From positions 1 through 50,994 of the forward strand of contig NW_019773769.1 in assembly GCF_001039355.2 (NCBI RefSeq): a stretch of 50,994 bases of DNA, read 5' to 3'. The notes below the pieces were generated by a model, which saw only the letters and a program-made list of their open reading frames with translations, had not been told where the DNA came from and searched no databases. Of the stretch, positions 10,601 through 20,438 are shown piece after piece. The DNA comes from Lingula anatina. Its lineage: Eukaryota > Brachiopoda > Lingulata > Lingulida > Lingulidae. How positions within the stretch are numbered: the stretch's first letter is position 1; each line of letters opens with the position of its first letter. Both the position numbers and the translations under genes were made by a program.

Positions 10601-13189
10601 AACTCAAAAACTAAATAAGATATCTTTCTGAAATTTTCTGACATTGTTTAAAACATATTTCGAGTGTTTATGAGAAAATTTCAACAAATTATTTGGTAAA
10701 GTGAAAAAGAATGTGCATGCTGAAATTAAAGTTTTGTTTTTTTACTTCTCTTCGAGAAAAGCAAGTCTCATATTTAAACTCCTGCTATTTCTACCTAAAA
10801 TAACAAATATGAATAAAACTGATATGACTTTAAAGCTTACATTGTTGGCTTTCTAAAAATGTACAGTTCTTAGGTGTTTTCTAGACAAGTGAATACCTTA
10901 TCATTGATTAAATGAGGCCACCTGTAAAATTGAGTGCATCCGGGTAGAGGGCTCAGGACCAAGGGCACTTTCTAGGTCAGATGCTGTCAGGCGCTATGGG
11001 GTTAATACTCCACTTGCCAAAGCCTTGATCGCCATTTTAACACTTCTCTTTTTGGAATTTCCACTGGCATCCCCTTTAATTTATACTCTCACAATGCTTG
11101 ACACAGACGCGTTACAGAGACCATGGTTTGATTTTCGTTTATTTAGGCATAACTTAATTGTGTTGTCCACGTGCATTAGTTTTTATATCAAACTACCGGC
11201 ACATGTGCATCTAGATGAAACGACAAGTGGCCTAGTTTACTAGGCCGGTGTGAAATGAATGGTAGTCCTAGTAACGCAAGTCACACCGGACACTAAGTTC
11301 TGTAAATTCAAGCCCTAGGTCTAGCGTTTCTAGGAATGGATGCCCTAGGACAAGCGTTACTAGGATTTTACGTCCGTGGGACAACAGTTCCTGAGGAATG
11401 CAAGTCCCATGGCAAGGAATGCAAGTGCAAGTCCGGATAGGTCCTCCCAGCGGGCAAATCATGTTGTTTCAACGTTGACAAGACGTTGGATTAACAATGG
11501 ATTTGAAAATTGGATCATCGTCAAATTACGACGTTGTATCAACGTCAGATAACAACGTTTTATCAACCCAAGTTGTTAGACAACATTCTTGCATGAAAAG
11601 ACATAAAAACGACCTAAAATGTTTTTTATTATTATTCATTTATAAACACAGGTACACAATTATAACGTTCACTGTAAAACAGCGTTTAGCTCCTAAACAC
11701 ATTTCTAATAAACACACAACTAATATATATGTCACAGGCTTAGTACCAATCTGCATTTAGTGTGAATTAACCCTTAAGAAAATGCAGATATTTTTCAAAG
11801 AGGTCAACAAAACATTTATGGGCAGAATTTTCCTATAATCTGTACAAAACCTAGATAATTAAAATTTAACATTTCTTTAGTAAATGTTTAAATGTAAACT
11901 AAATCAATCTACATGCCTTTTCTTTAAAAGTATCATCCTCGGATGTATTTTGCAAATCACAGGTAATGAAATACAACTATATCTCATTTGCCACACCTGT
12001 AAGTATTATAATATGTGCTTTAATCTAAGGCATTCCCTACACATGCCATACAAACAAACTGGCAGCTTGGCCAGTTGACTTGTTCAATTAACTGGTCCAT
12101 CATGCGGTTGACAATGCAAAGACACCATTAAGACTGGAACCGGTTTCGAACTGGAACAGGTTCTGTCATGGCTATATATACACGCTCAAAATATTCGCCA
12201 CACGTAATGAAATTGATAGACCTTGTCAAAAATGTCAACTTTTCCTTATTGCACAGTTGTATCATTGTAGACACAAAACGTTAAGTCATAAAGTCATGCA
12301 AAAGGAACACGGTTAGGTTAGACACTTCCTGTGGACTATACTCATACGTAGTTATCTAAACATTTAACCTGTTTTAACCACTTCCCTCTTATCGATTTTT
12401 CTATTAATATAGGCTCATGCTGAATTTGTTGATACACTGATCATAGGGAACTAAAACATTCAAGGTGTTAACCAGAAACAAGTCGTCGTACAACGTGAGG
12501 TTTTTGTCATCCTTACAAATGAGTAGTATTGTAAACATTGTGTGTGGTCTTGGTCTTTTTGCAGAGATGAAATGTCTAAATTGATACAGCAAAGCTGACA
12601 CTTTAATCATTATTTTCACAAGTCAACAAACCATACTCCATAAGTCTACAAACCATACCCCGGGGTGTGGGGGGGGGGGGGGTAATACCCGCTGTTCACT
12701 TTTGGAAAATAATAAAATGACGATCTTGGCATTCAATGGGTGTGCTGGCCAAGGCCATCATATTTAGTTTTTTTTTTATCTTGTACGCTCTAAAGAGCGT
12801 GGAAGGGGTCTGTAAAAAGTTTACTCTTTGTAGACTTGTGAAAATGATAAAAATGGATTACCCCTAAACAAATAACGTACTGAAAATATCACAGATAATT
12901 TTTGCGCGTGTCGTACATGTACCCAGTATAAAACACAATAATTAAGGAGTAGGCCTAGTCTTATGGCAATTTAAAAAAATCGATCCTTTGGGACATATCT
13001 TTAAAATCAAAAGGCCTGATATAACAAGGACAACAATAGCCTTACTAGCAATGATTTTTAATAACATATAGCCAACATGTTACTTACCAATGAGTTTTCT
13101 ACCAAAAACCCAACCTTCTCCGACACACGAAAGTCCTCCAAACGTGTCCACCACTCATCCACTCTGTCAATTTTCAAGACAAATGCCAT
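3160..13189 (-). CDS. IDO-family heme dioxygenase, copy A (13 exons)
   Basis: Exons in coding order: 13088-13189, 9420-9515, 9074-9196, 8759-8880, 8178-8277, 7677-7794, 6963-7014, 6602-6671, 5823-5898, 5395-5493, 4127-4223, 3624-3700, 3160-3365. All boundaries are GT-AG, phases join without a stop, and the product is about 445 residues (human IDO1 has 403). The family oxidises tryptophan to N-formylkynurenine in the cytosol using heme. Landmarks: FRVSEKVGFLVEN (exon 1), Tyr132/Cys135 before LANW (human Tyr126/Cys129), WFFIVS near 164-169 (Phe163, Ser167), PFYNKLRPF (Phe226, Arg231), LGGSAAQSS (Ser263) and FRSYHF. The proximal His346 position reads Glu287. The C-terminus runs roughly 40 residues past the usual end. 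The start Met gives the same 34-codon first exon as copy C. Intron 1 is 3.6 kb and holds a piggyBac-type element. Catalytic activity is uncertain because of the missing His. Confidence 0.86.
4477..5213. mobile_element. ~215-bp MITE family M1, interrupted by a nested element
   Basis: Left end GACCCCATTCCCATAG, right end GGAAATGCACCC, flanked by ATG at 4474-4476 and 5214-5216. Subterminal AGATCGATCTA-type palindromes match the other M1 copies (13653, 37578, 45631, 47297). A 509-bp Harbinger-type element (4684-5192) sits inside its right arm. Confidence 0.8.
4684..5192 (-). mobile_element. PIF/Harbinger-type element nested in M1
   Basis: Termini GGCTTCGTTCACATG and CATGTGAACGAAGCC, flanked by TAA at 4681-4683 and 5193-5195; TWA duplications are typical of PIF/Harbinger. 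Long inverted arms flank a core with a short minus-strand reading frame (4987 down to 4796). It starts MAVAVALKNVFVDFV and contains a basic RRxxRxRFYRMRTQ-like stretch resembling Harbinger transposase N-termini. The transposase identity is an inference. Confidence 0.75.
6049..6213. mobile_element. 165-bp MITE, same family, in intron 8 of copy A
   Basis: Ends are CAGGCCCGTAGCCAGG and its complement GCTGGCTACGGGCCTG, flanked by ACAGA at 6044-6048 and 6214-6218. It is a second member of the family at 2901-3072 and is absent from the matching introns of copies B and C. It therefore inserted after the copies separated, or was lost from both. Confidence 0.85.
6786..6883. repeat. Poly-A / AAT microsatellite in intron 7 of copy A
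   Basis: About 20 A followed by about 70 bases of AAT/ATA trinucleotides with one interruption. It yields only low-complexity Asn/Ile reading frames. Confidence 0.95.
7617..7661. repeat. GT/GA microsatellite beside exon 6 donor, copy A
   Basis: A short GT run followed by about 17 GA units. On the coding strand it is a CT tract about 15 bp downstream of the exon 6 donor. Equivalent tracts occur in copies B (20407-20435) and C (29620-29646). Confidence 0.95.
8977..9022. repeat. TAATA pentamer microsatellite in intron 3, copy A
   Basis: About nine tandem pentamers. Copy B has a similar, longer run at 21610-21666; copy C has a MITE-like insertion at this place instead. Confidence 0.95.
9554..11001 (+). 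mobile_element. piggyBac-type element, degenerate, in intron 1 of copy A
   Basis: Flanked by TTAA at 9550-9553 and 11002-11005. Ends CCCCATAGCGCC and GGCGCTATGGGG form a perfect 12-bp inverted repeat; TTAA target and CCC ends are the piggyBac signature. A subterminal palindrome (ACCGCATATGTGCGGT-like) lies just inside the left end. At about 9803-9900 a plus-strand frame reads NVLDLLENSDSGEAS, like the acidic N-terminus of piggyBac transposases. The rest of the transposase is missing and the centre holds a minisatellite. Non-autonomous. Confidence 0.82.
10060..10306. repeat. ~61-bp minisatellite, four units
   Basis: Four diverged tandem units, each with the phrase TATCAACAT...CTTTTCCTGCTTGTG...ACAAATG. 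It sits inside the piggyBac-type element and explains the repetitive plus-strand reading frame there. Confidence 0.9.
11234..11585. repeat. Degenerate short repeats and CAACGTT-rich segment
   Basis: 11234-11460 holds loosely repeated phrases such as CTAGGA...CAAGCGTT and GGAATGCAAGTCC. 11470-11585 has six or more copies of AACGTTG/CAACGTY in both orientations, like the ends of small elements common in marine invertebrate genomes. Family not assigned. From 11586 to 12448 I see nothing further. Confidence 0.5.
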
Positions 13190-13549
13190 ACTCTATTCGT
13201 TCTTCAAAAGCGTACTTGTTTTTATAGAAAAACAAACGTCTCCTAGTCATTATATGCTTGTATGGTATATATGAATGATATACGCCCAACTTAATGTCCA
13301 CTCGTGTGATGAAACATATCCGGATGGTCACATTGATGACGTCATTTGCACGGCATGAGGATCACTGAACAATGACGTATTCAAGACTATCCGACAAGCA
13401 GTAACGCATTTATGAACAAACTGTTGGGCGACAAAAGTCTCAAAGATTATTACGGGTTAGCCTTGAACTAAAATAGATCCGATTTTTGGTCAAAAGTTAA
13501 AGATTATTTTTTTCTTTTTCAAACGGCCACAGTAATTCACCCATGGCCA
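12449..13549. repeat. Exon-1/promoter block, first unit of a tandem duplication
   Basis: Contains the functional exon 1 of gene A (13088-13189) and its upstream region with a palindromic CRE. It matches 13550-14929 throughout. Both units end in GGCCAAACT, and the junction shows AACT microhomology. Confidence 0.88.
13337..13344. promoter_or_regulatory. Palindromic CRE upstream of copy A exon 1
   Basis: TGACGTCA, 148 bp upstream of the copy A start codon. Copy C has TGGCGTCA at 35766-35773, also 148 bp upstream of its start, in the same local context (ATTGATG.CGTCAT). Equal spacing in two diverged copies supports a retained promoter site for a CREB/ATF-type factor. Confidence 0.55.
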
Positions 13550-13652
13550 AACTAAAACATTCAAGGTGTTAACCAGATACAAGTCGTCGTGCAACGTGAG
13601 GTTTTACTCATCCTTAAAATGAGTAGTATTGTAAACATTGTGTGTGGTCTTG

Positions 13653-13867
13653 GGGCGTATTCCCATAGATTTTAGATCGATCTATCCCCGTGGGGAGTCT
13701 CACTAGATTACTGTCAGATAATCTGGCTTAAATGTCCGTCCCGCCTACTACAAGCTGTAAGGGGGTAATTAACTTTCGTGCCCGCTCGGCTGACAGCTAT
13801 TTGGCGTGAACCCCCAGGGAGTTAGGCCGATCTAGTTTAGATCGATCTAATCTCTGGGAATGGGGTG
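13653..13867. mobile_element. M1 MITE with its empty site present nearby
   Basis: 215 bp, left GGGCGTATTCCCATAG, right GGGAATGGGGTG, flanked by TTG (13650-13652 and 13868-13870). The first duplicate unit carries the unoccupied sequence GGTCTTGGTCTTT near 12547-12560. That fixes the element ends and the 3-bp duplication, and shows insertion after the block duplication. Confidence 0.92.
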
Positions 13868-14416
13868 TTGGTCTTTTTGCAGAAATGAATGTCTAAATTG
13901 TTACAGTAAAGCTGACAAAGGCGCATATACTAGCAGTTAAGGGTCATCTACTTTGATCATTATTTTCACAAGTCAACAAACCATACTCCATAAGTCTACA
14001 AACCATACCCCGGGGTGGGGAGGGGGGTAATACCCGCTGTTCACTTTTGGAAAATAATAAAATGAAAATCTTGGCATCCAATGGGTGTGCTGGCCAAGGC
14101 CTCCATATTCAGTTTTTCACCTAAAGAGCGTGGAAGGGGTCTGTAAAAAGTTTACTCTTTGTAGACTTGTGAAAATGATAAAAATGGATTATCCCTAAAC
14201 AAATAACGTACTGAAAATATCACAGATAATTTTTGCGCGTGTCGTACATGTACCCAGTATGAAACATAATAATTAAGGAGTAGGCCTAGTCTTATGGCAA
14301 TTTAAAAAATCGATCCTTGGGGACATATCTTTAAAATCAAAAGGCCTGATATAACAAGGACAACAATAGCCTTACTAGCAATGGATTTAATAACATATAG
14401 CCAACATGTTACTTTC

Positions 14417-14518
14417 CAATGGGTTTTCTACCAAAAACCCAACCTTCTCCGACACACGAAAGTCCTCCAAACGTGTCCACCACTCATCCATTCTGTCAAT
14501 TTTCAAGACAAATGCCAT
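14417..14518 (-). pseudogene. Duplicate IDO exon 1 with a lost splice donor
   Basis: This is a 102-nt copy of exon 1 of gene A, with ATG and open frame intact (MAFVLKIDRMDEWW...VGFLVENPL). The donor that reads GTAAGT in the 13088-13189 exon reads GAAAGT here. It sits in the second unit of a tandem block duplication and cannot splice normally to exon 2. It could still act as an untranslated or read-through leader. Confidence 0.75.
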
Positions 14519-14550
14519 ACTCTATTCGTTCTTCAAAAACGTGCTTGTTT

Positions 14551-14553
<3 letters not shown>

Positions 14554-14604
<51 letters not shown>
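14554..14604. repeat. Long poly-A tract
   Basis: About 50 consecutive A where the sister unit has a mixed short sequence (ATAGAAAAACAAAC). Length may be unreliable. Confidence 0.9.
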
Positions 14605-14605
<1 letters not shown>

Positions 14606-14710
14606 GTCTCCTAGTCATTATATGCTTGTATGGTATATATGAATGATATACTAGTACGCCCAAATTTATGTCCACTCGTGTGATGAAACATATCCGGATG
14701 GTCACATTGA

Positions 14711-14718
14711 TGACGTCA
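14711..14718. promoter_or_regulatory. Second CRE in the duplicated block
   Basis: TGACGTCA duplicated with the exon-1 block, about 195 bp upstream of the donor-dead exon at 14417-14518. The distance is longer than for the functional exon because of the poly-A expansion. It could supply an additional, more distal promoter for gene A. Confidence 0.4.
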
Positions 14719-15063
14719 TTTGCGCGGCAAGAGGATCACTGAACAATGACGTATTCAAGACTATCCGACAAGCAGTAACGCGTTCACGAACAAACTGTTA
14801 GGCGACAAAAGTCTCAAAGATTATTACGGGTTAGCCTTGAACTAAAATAGATCCAATTTTTGGTCAAAAGTTAAAGATTATTTTTTTTTCTTTTTCAAAC
14901 GGCCACAGTAATTCACCCATGGCCAAACTGACCCCTTTGTTCTTTTTTTTTCAGCATGTGCAGCTGAATTACACATGACATGACAACTGTGAATTCCGAC
15001 TAAAATGAGGAATAGCAGCTTTCTGACATAAAATTACATATACTGTACACCGTCATACTCTTA

Positions 15064-15405
15064 GGCTTCATTCACATGCAATGTCTATTTTCTAAATTCT
15101 ATTTTCTATTCGCGGTATGTCTTATGATCACGGTCTGTGCCCTGAATATACCGCGGCGTAATTACTGGCAGCGCGAGCCAGTTACTTATACAAAGCTGTA
15201 ATTAACTCTCGGCTGTGCTCGGAGGAGATTCTGATACCTTTACGCATGCGCAGTAAGAATTTAGCAAGTTAATGGCGACCGCGATTGCTTTGAAAAATGT
15301 GTTTGTCGATTTTGTGCATATTTCGCGTCTGTATGTTTGAGTCGTCACACCCAAGAAGTTATAAAGAGAAGGAGTAGAAACAAGGGGTTTCCTTTCANTG
15401 AAGCC
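15064..15405 (+). mobile_element. PIF/Harbinger-type element, 342 bp
   Basis: Left end GGCTTCATTCACATG preceded by TTA (15061-15063); right end TGAAGCC followed by TTA (15406-15408). The left arm matches 4684-5192. It includes an ATG at 15272 reading MATAIALKNVFVDFV, the same N-terminus as in the nested element. The frame ends after about 22 codons. The N at 15398 lies inside the right terminal repeat, so this end is uncertain. Confidence 0.75.
15398..15398. other. Single ambiguous base (N)
   Basis: Lies in the right terminal repeat of the Harbinger-type element, shortly before duplicated block S1 begins. Single N characters occur three times in the window, each at or near a duplication junction. 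Confidence 0.95.
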
Positions 15406-15489
15406 TTAGTTTACTCAGTACTGCTTGCTTTTTCTGTTCGTAAAATGAATGATTGCATCATGGGTAATTTGAAGAAATAAAAGAATCTG

Positions 15490-17345
15490 ATGTATCTAGT
15501 GAGCGCATTTTATTTATTATAGTGCCTTGTGTTATATTGCTTAGGTGAACACCCAGGATTTCAGACTTAAAATTTATTTATTTACTTATGTATTTATTTA
15601 TTTACCGCCTCAAAGATGAAAGAAGTAAAATAATACATATAAGATCACCCGTGTACGTTATAAAAGTATAAAATCATTCTCGTCTTTCATCATGTAGTAA
15701 TACATGCATTGTGGCAATAAATTTTATCACTTCTCTAAAATTTTCCATAATATATTCCAAAGATGTAGTTTCAACATAAAGTCCCTCTGTAGTTGTATGG
15801 CAAAATACTACTCTCCAGTACGCCAGTACTTGGTGTGTTTACCGCGCCATGTCATTAAGGCAGTATATTATTGTCAGTGGGCAAGGACGGTCGCATGGAG
15901 AGATGGTTAATACAGATTACGAGCGACCACCAAAGATGGGTCTTGCTGTCCACTTAGGACAACCTGACAAAACATCTGCTAAATTGTCATGAAGATGACG
16001 ATAACTGCTGCCCACAAATGGAGGGCAATCCCATATTTTATTAGCAGATGACAACGACGAAGGTGTTGGTGGTGGTTTGAGGTACAATTAGGTGCCAATA
16101 GCGAAAAAAAGTGAAGATAAATAAGTAAACACATATTTACTGTGGGTATATTGTCAGTTTGCAACCAGATTAAATTAAGTTTTTTTTTTCACATCGTATC
16201 GCAGTTCAATGACTTTTGTTAAGGAACGCAGCGGTCATTTAAAAACCACTAAACACCGTGCCAATCACAAAATTGGCCCATTAAGGAAACGACCTCTATC
16301 TTCCATTATCGTTTTTATCATGACAAACTATGATTAAAAAGACCTGCTGGGCTATTTAACGAACTAGGACAATAACATAGCCCTTCTAATGACATATCTT
16401 AACTACCAACGGGTTAAACTTACCAATGGATTTTCAACTAAAAAAAAACAACCTTTTCCGACACGCGGAAGACCCCCAAACGTTTCCACCAGTCATCCAT
16501 TCTGTCAGTTTTCAGGATGCCCAGTTGATGCCCAGTTGACTAGTGTGCTGTTTCAGTTAAAATGCCGTATTGACACCGGTGTCATGCACCAGAAAGTCCG
16601 CCGTGACACAGTCCCCTTCCCATTACTTTGTATAGGTAAGCCTCACCCTAGATTTTGACCCACTTAGGTCAGACTAACCCTAACCATTATAACTATTTGG
16701 TTGACAGACTTTCTGTCACACGGACCCTCAGTTTCGTGAAAATGTCATGACCTGCATATGGATATAATATGTGTCAAACATCCCTTGTAGTCATGCAGGG
16801 GAAATATGAATAGGCAGGCATAAATGGGGCAAATGTATACAGGGCGAGACTCAGCTTGTTTTTATGTGAGTTTCTGGAAGCTTTCAAAACCAGTTCTAAC
16901 TAGTCTGCGGATCAAATATGGCGCCACTCATTTGAAAGCGTGTCGAGATTTTATAACTCCGCCCATGCTGGGACGGCGCGCACAGGAGGTGACAATCCAT
17001 TGTCATTTTTCTTTTATAATTCATATAGACCTTAGTCTCATTTAGTTTTAAAGAAAAAATATAGTTTCATTGTGTTTGTAAACATTTCGCAGCATAAACG
17101 AGATTATACGGTTTTGCAATAAGCAACCGACTTGAAATAAAAATGATAATCCGAATAATTGATCAGTGTACTACAGTGTGACGTAATTTGGAACTTTAGG
17201 TAATCATTTAAATTATAAGCGTCATTTATTGTGATGGTGGCATGCTTAGAACATGTTCTTCTTATCCAAGATATTAACATTTCTTTTTCATTTCTGAAGC
17301 CCACCGAGATCTGCACAACATGCACCGAAAAGAAGCCAAATGGGC
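15490..17345. repeat. Spacer block S1, right copy
   Basis: Direct copy of 1-1860 placed between gene A and gene B. It carries the frameshifted exon 1 at 16424-16500. It starts soon after the Harbinger-type element at 15064-15405. No other coding sequence is recognised. Confidence 0.8.
16424..16500 (-). pseudogene. Orphan IDO exon 1 with homopolymer frameshift
   Basis: This is the counterpart of the exon at 939-1014 inside a duplicated upstream block. It has a run of nine T and lacks the GGG that follows KV in the others, so the frame hits TAG after about 20 codons. No exon 2 follows before gene A's own first exons, so it is a stranded promoter-proximal fragment. Confidence 0.75.
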
Positions 17346-17676
17346 CACATTCAGTAACCCTACGAAGTCAATTGTGTCAATTACCACTGGTCTAAAGTTC
17401 CATTTAAAAGTTAAATTACTTGAGTTTGAACACCGTGGAATATGTCTATCCGTGGGCATTATCAAATACTAACGTATGTCAGCAGAATGCTTCGTTTGGA
17501 AATTTACTTGACGTGGAACGATGGACCAGGAAGTGATGTAGGGCCTACTCATTTGAAAAAATCAGCTCAAAAGGTATGCACAAATCAAGCGTTTTTTAAA
17601 ACAGAATTTTTTGCCTATGGGGTACCATGAACTGTTTATGTGCTATGGATGTTTTCTATCTCAGAGAACATAAATT

Positions 17677-20402
17677 TTACTTTAAGTGTCCTTCTTTAAA
17701 AATGTCTTGATTCGATTCTGAGTTGACGATATGATTGGTCCCGGGGTGTAGAAGAGACGGACTTATTTCCATTTTCAAGCCTACTAAAGCCGTGTCGTCT
17801 GCCTGCCACGTCACGTGATCTGTCTCGCTGTCGCCAAGGATACACCTGGCTGTCTGGCCTCGAGTCGATTTCAGGAAGGAGACCAAATCTGAAAATAAGG
17901 TCAATTATAAATTACTTTATGTTACTGTATTCAACCAAGGTCGCCAATACTAAAGGCTATAAAAAATGAAATAACAGAACTGGGAAGAAATTTGTGGACC
18001 CTGCACCATCCCAGTCGTATTCTCCTTTAGTTTAAAGAATATGTGAATAATAATTTTAAACAAAGTATTACTAATGACAATTTTCAATATAGTACCGTAT
18101 TACCCTGTTTCATATTTGCTCAACGGGAATTGTTGCTTACGTTTCCTTTCAATTTACTTACATGTCCCGCCTACCCCTTGGGCCTCCGTGATATTACTTG
18201 ACTCTCCATCTTTCTGGTATGACTGCAGTAAAATATATCTGCAAATAAGATATGTCACAAAAAACTTTTACAATTACAATTACTTATGTGTACATAGCAT
18301 AGCTGACGAAACGAGTTGTTACATGTAGTAGAGATTTTGTTTCATACTGAAAATTACCCATTTTGGCTAATTAATAAGGTCTCTGCATAACCTATAGTCA
18401 ACCAAATAGTGCATTTCAACTTGAAGTTGCGGATATTCTTTGAATCCAGATATAACTTAATGATAAGAATGTTTTATTGTGACTCACTAATAATGTGTAT
18501 CAGAGAATTAAAGAATATCACCATTCCAATGTTTCGCGTGACCTTTATCGATTTGACAAAAATGTAACAGCTGGTTTAAAGCACGGATACTAAAGCTTTA
18601 GTGCCCGTATTTTTTGTATTGATAACCATATAAGGCTTCATACTTACTTAACAGCAATCGTAATGTGGTATGATCGAAACTCGGTAAGTGCTTGTATGCA
18701 TTTGTTGTATGCTTTCCGAACACTATCGTCACGATTTAATCTCGCTAAAAGGAGAAATATTCAAATATTTATCTAAATATAAGTGTAACAGCCAGAGAGT
18801 CTCTCTCCCACGCAATGACTACTAAAAGTAACTCATGGAAATCGATGAATGACACCAGTTTAACATAATCCAGAAATAAAAACTTTTATGCGTGGCGTCA
18901 TAACGCCACTAGACGGAGACGCCGTGCCTGCAGAGGATTTCTTTGCACATCAATGAGACAACAGAGCAATAAGACGACTCATTCAAAACCGTCAGGGAGG
19001 TTTTCAGATGTATGACCCATTTCACATGTGGGTTCATCTTTCATCCTAGAATTTTGTCACTTACAGATGTGCTGTTTACGGTGTACATTGACGCCTGCTG
19101 AAAATGAAGGTGGTAGACCTGGTGGTACACAATGAGAGTGCTCTTCAGCTTTTAAGCGGCATTATTTGTACACACTCGTTTCCGACCAACTGCGTGCTAA
19201 GTGGCCAATATTGTCACATGCTTATTAAATATATTATTTCACCCACCGTGATGTCTGAGAGAAGGTCCGTTTTCTATGGCGTTCAGAAACTCTCTGTGGC
19301 TGGCAGGCATATATTCCCGAATTTTTCTGAGATATTGCTCTGCTTCTAAATGAAAAAAAAAAACAATAAGAAAAAGAACAGGCCTACTTGGCTCTTGTTA
19401 TTTTTTTTAATTATTATTTTTTTTTTTTATTTTTTGCCTATCGATTACGGCCTACTCTTCTCTGCGTATTTTGTACATGCCATTCCAAAACAAATACCAT
19501 GTGTTGACGACATAGAACATTTTCCAAAATTTTAATCGTTCTTACTCATTTACTTATATAGTTTAACTTACCTGCTGTATGTTTGACCTCAAATATGGCG
19601 TCAAAGGTCTGGATGGTTGAACTCTGGGCTGCACTTGCTCCCAAGTACTTCAAAAGCAAAATAATAATCATTTAAGCTCTTTGGTTCTTATCATAGCAAG
19701 CAAATCGAATATCAAGGAACTGATTTCGATCAATGAACCTACCCGGTAAACAAAACCACTGGGGATCGCTAGTGTACATTGTACGTTGTACTGGATATAA
19801 ATTACGCTTGACATAACTTCAGATCTCATTTTGTCCAAAGAAGGGACTTCTTACTTGTAACGGTGAATCGCTGACACCTTCGTATATCAGTCCTTCCGGG
19901 AGAAATTTGCTTTGTGCTCCCCAACTACAAGAGAAATGTTTGATTGTCATACTAAATATCTCCAATGAGACCCACAGGTTAAATCAGTTATGACTGTATT
20001 ACTTATCCACTTAGATATTGCAGAAATTAACATCGCTATGTTATGAGATAATACTGGTACGTTTGAAAAGGAAACACTGGGGTGAATTTAATGACGTAAC
20101 AAGAACGTTATTATTTTGCAAATTTCGGTGCCATTTTGTAAATGCCGTTCTCTTATTAAGTTTCATGGTGTGCGGCATTTTCTTTAAAATACCATTGGCT
20201 CTAGTCGCACATACATTACAAAACTTCCATGACGTACCCTTCGAAAAACGGTCGAAGTTTATGATAAAATGTCCAAGGGTCCTGTTTTTCTGTAAAAAAA
20301 TTAAGATAATTGATTGAGAATCGCGGAAACTGCTAATATATGTACAAACAGTTTTAAAGAGACATTTTTGCGTAAATACACATGTTAATATAGATATTGC
20401 AT

Positions 20403-20438
<36 letters not shown>

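Larger units (their letters stand above)
13550..14929. repeat. Exon-1/promoter block, second unit
   Basis: Direct copy of 12449-13549 with three changes: insertion of M1 at 13653-13867, loss of the exon 1 donor, and expansion of a short A-run into about 50 A (14555-14604). It lies upstream of gene A. Confidence 0.88.
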
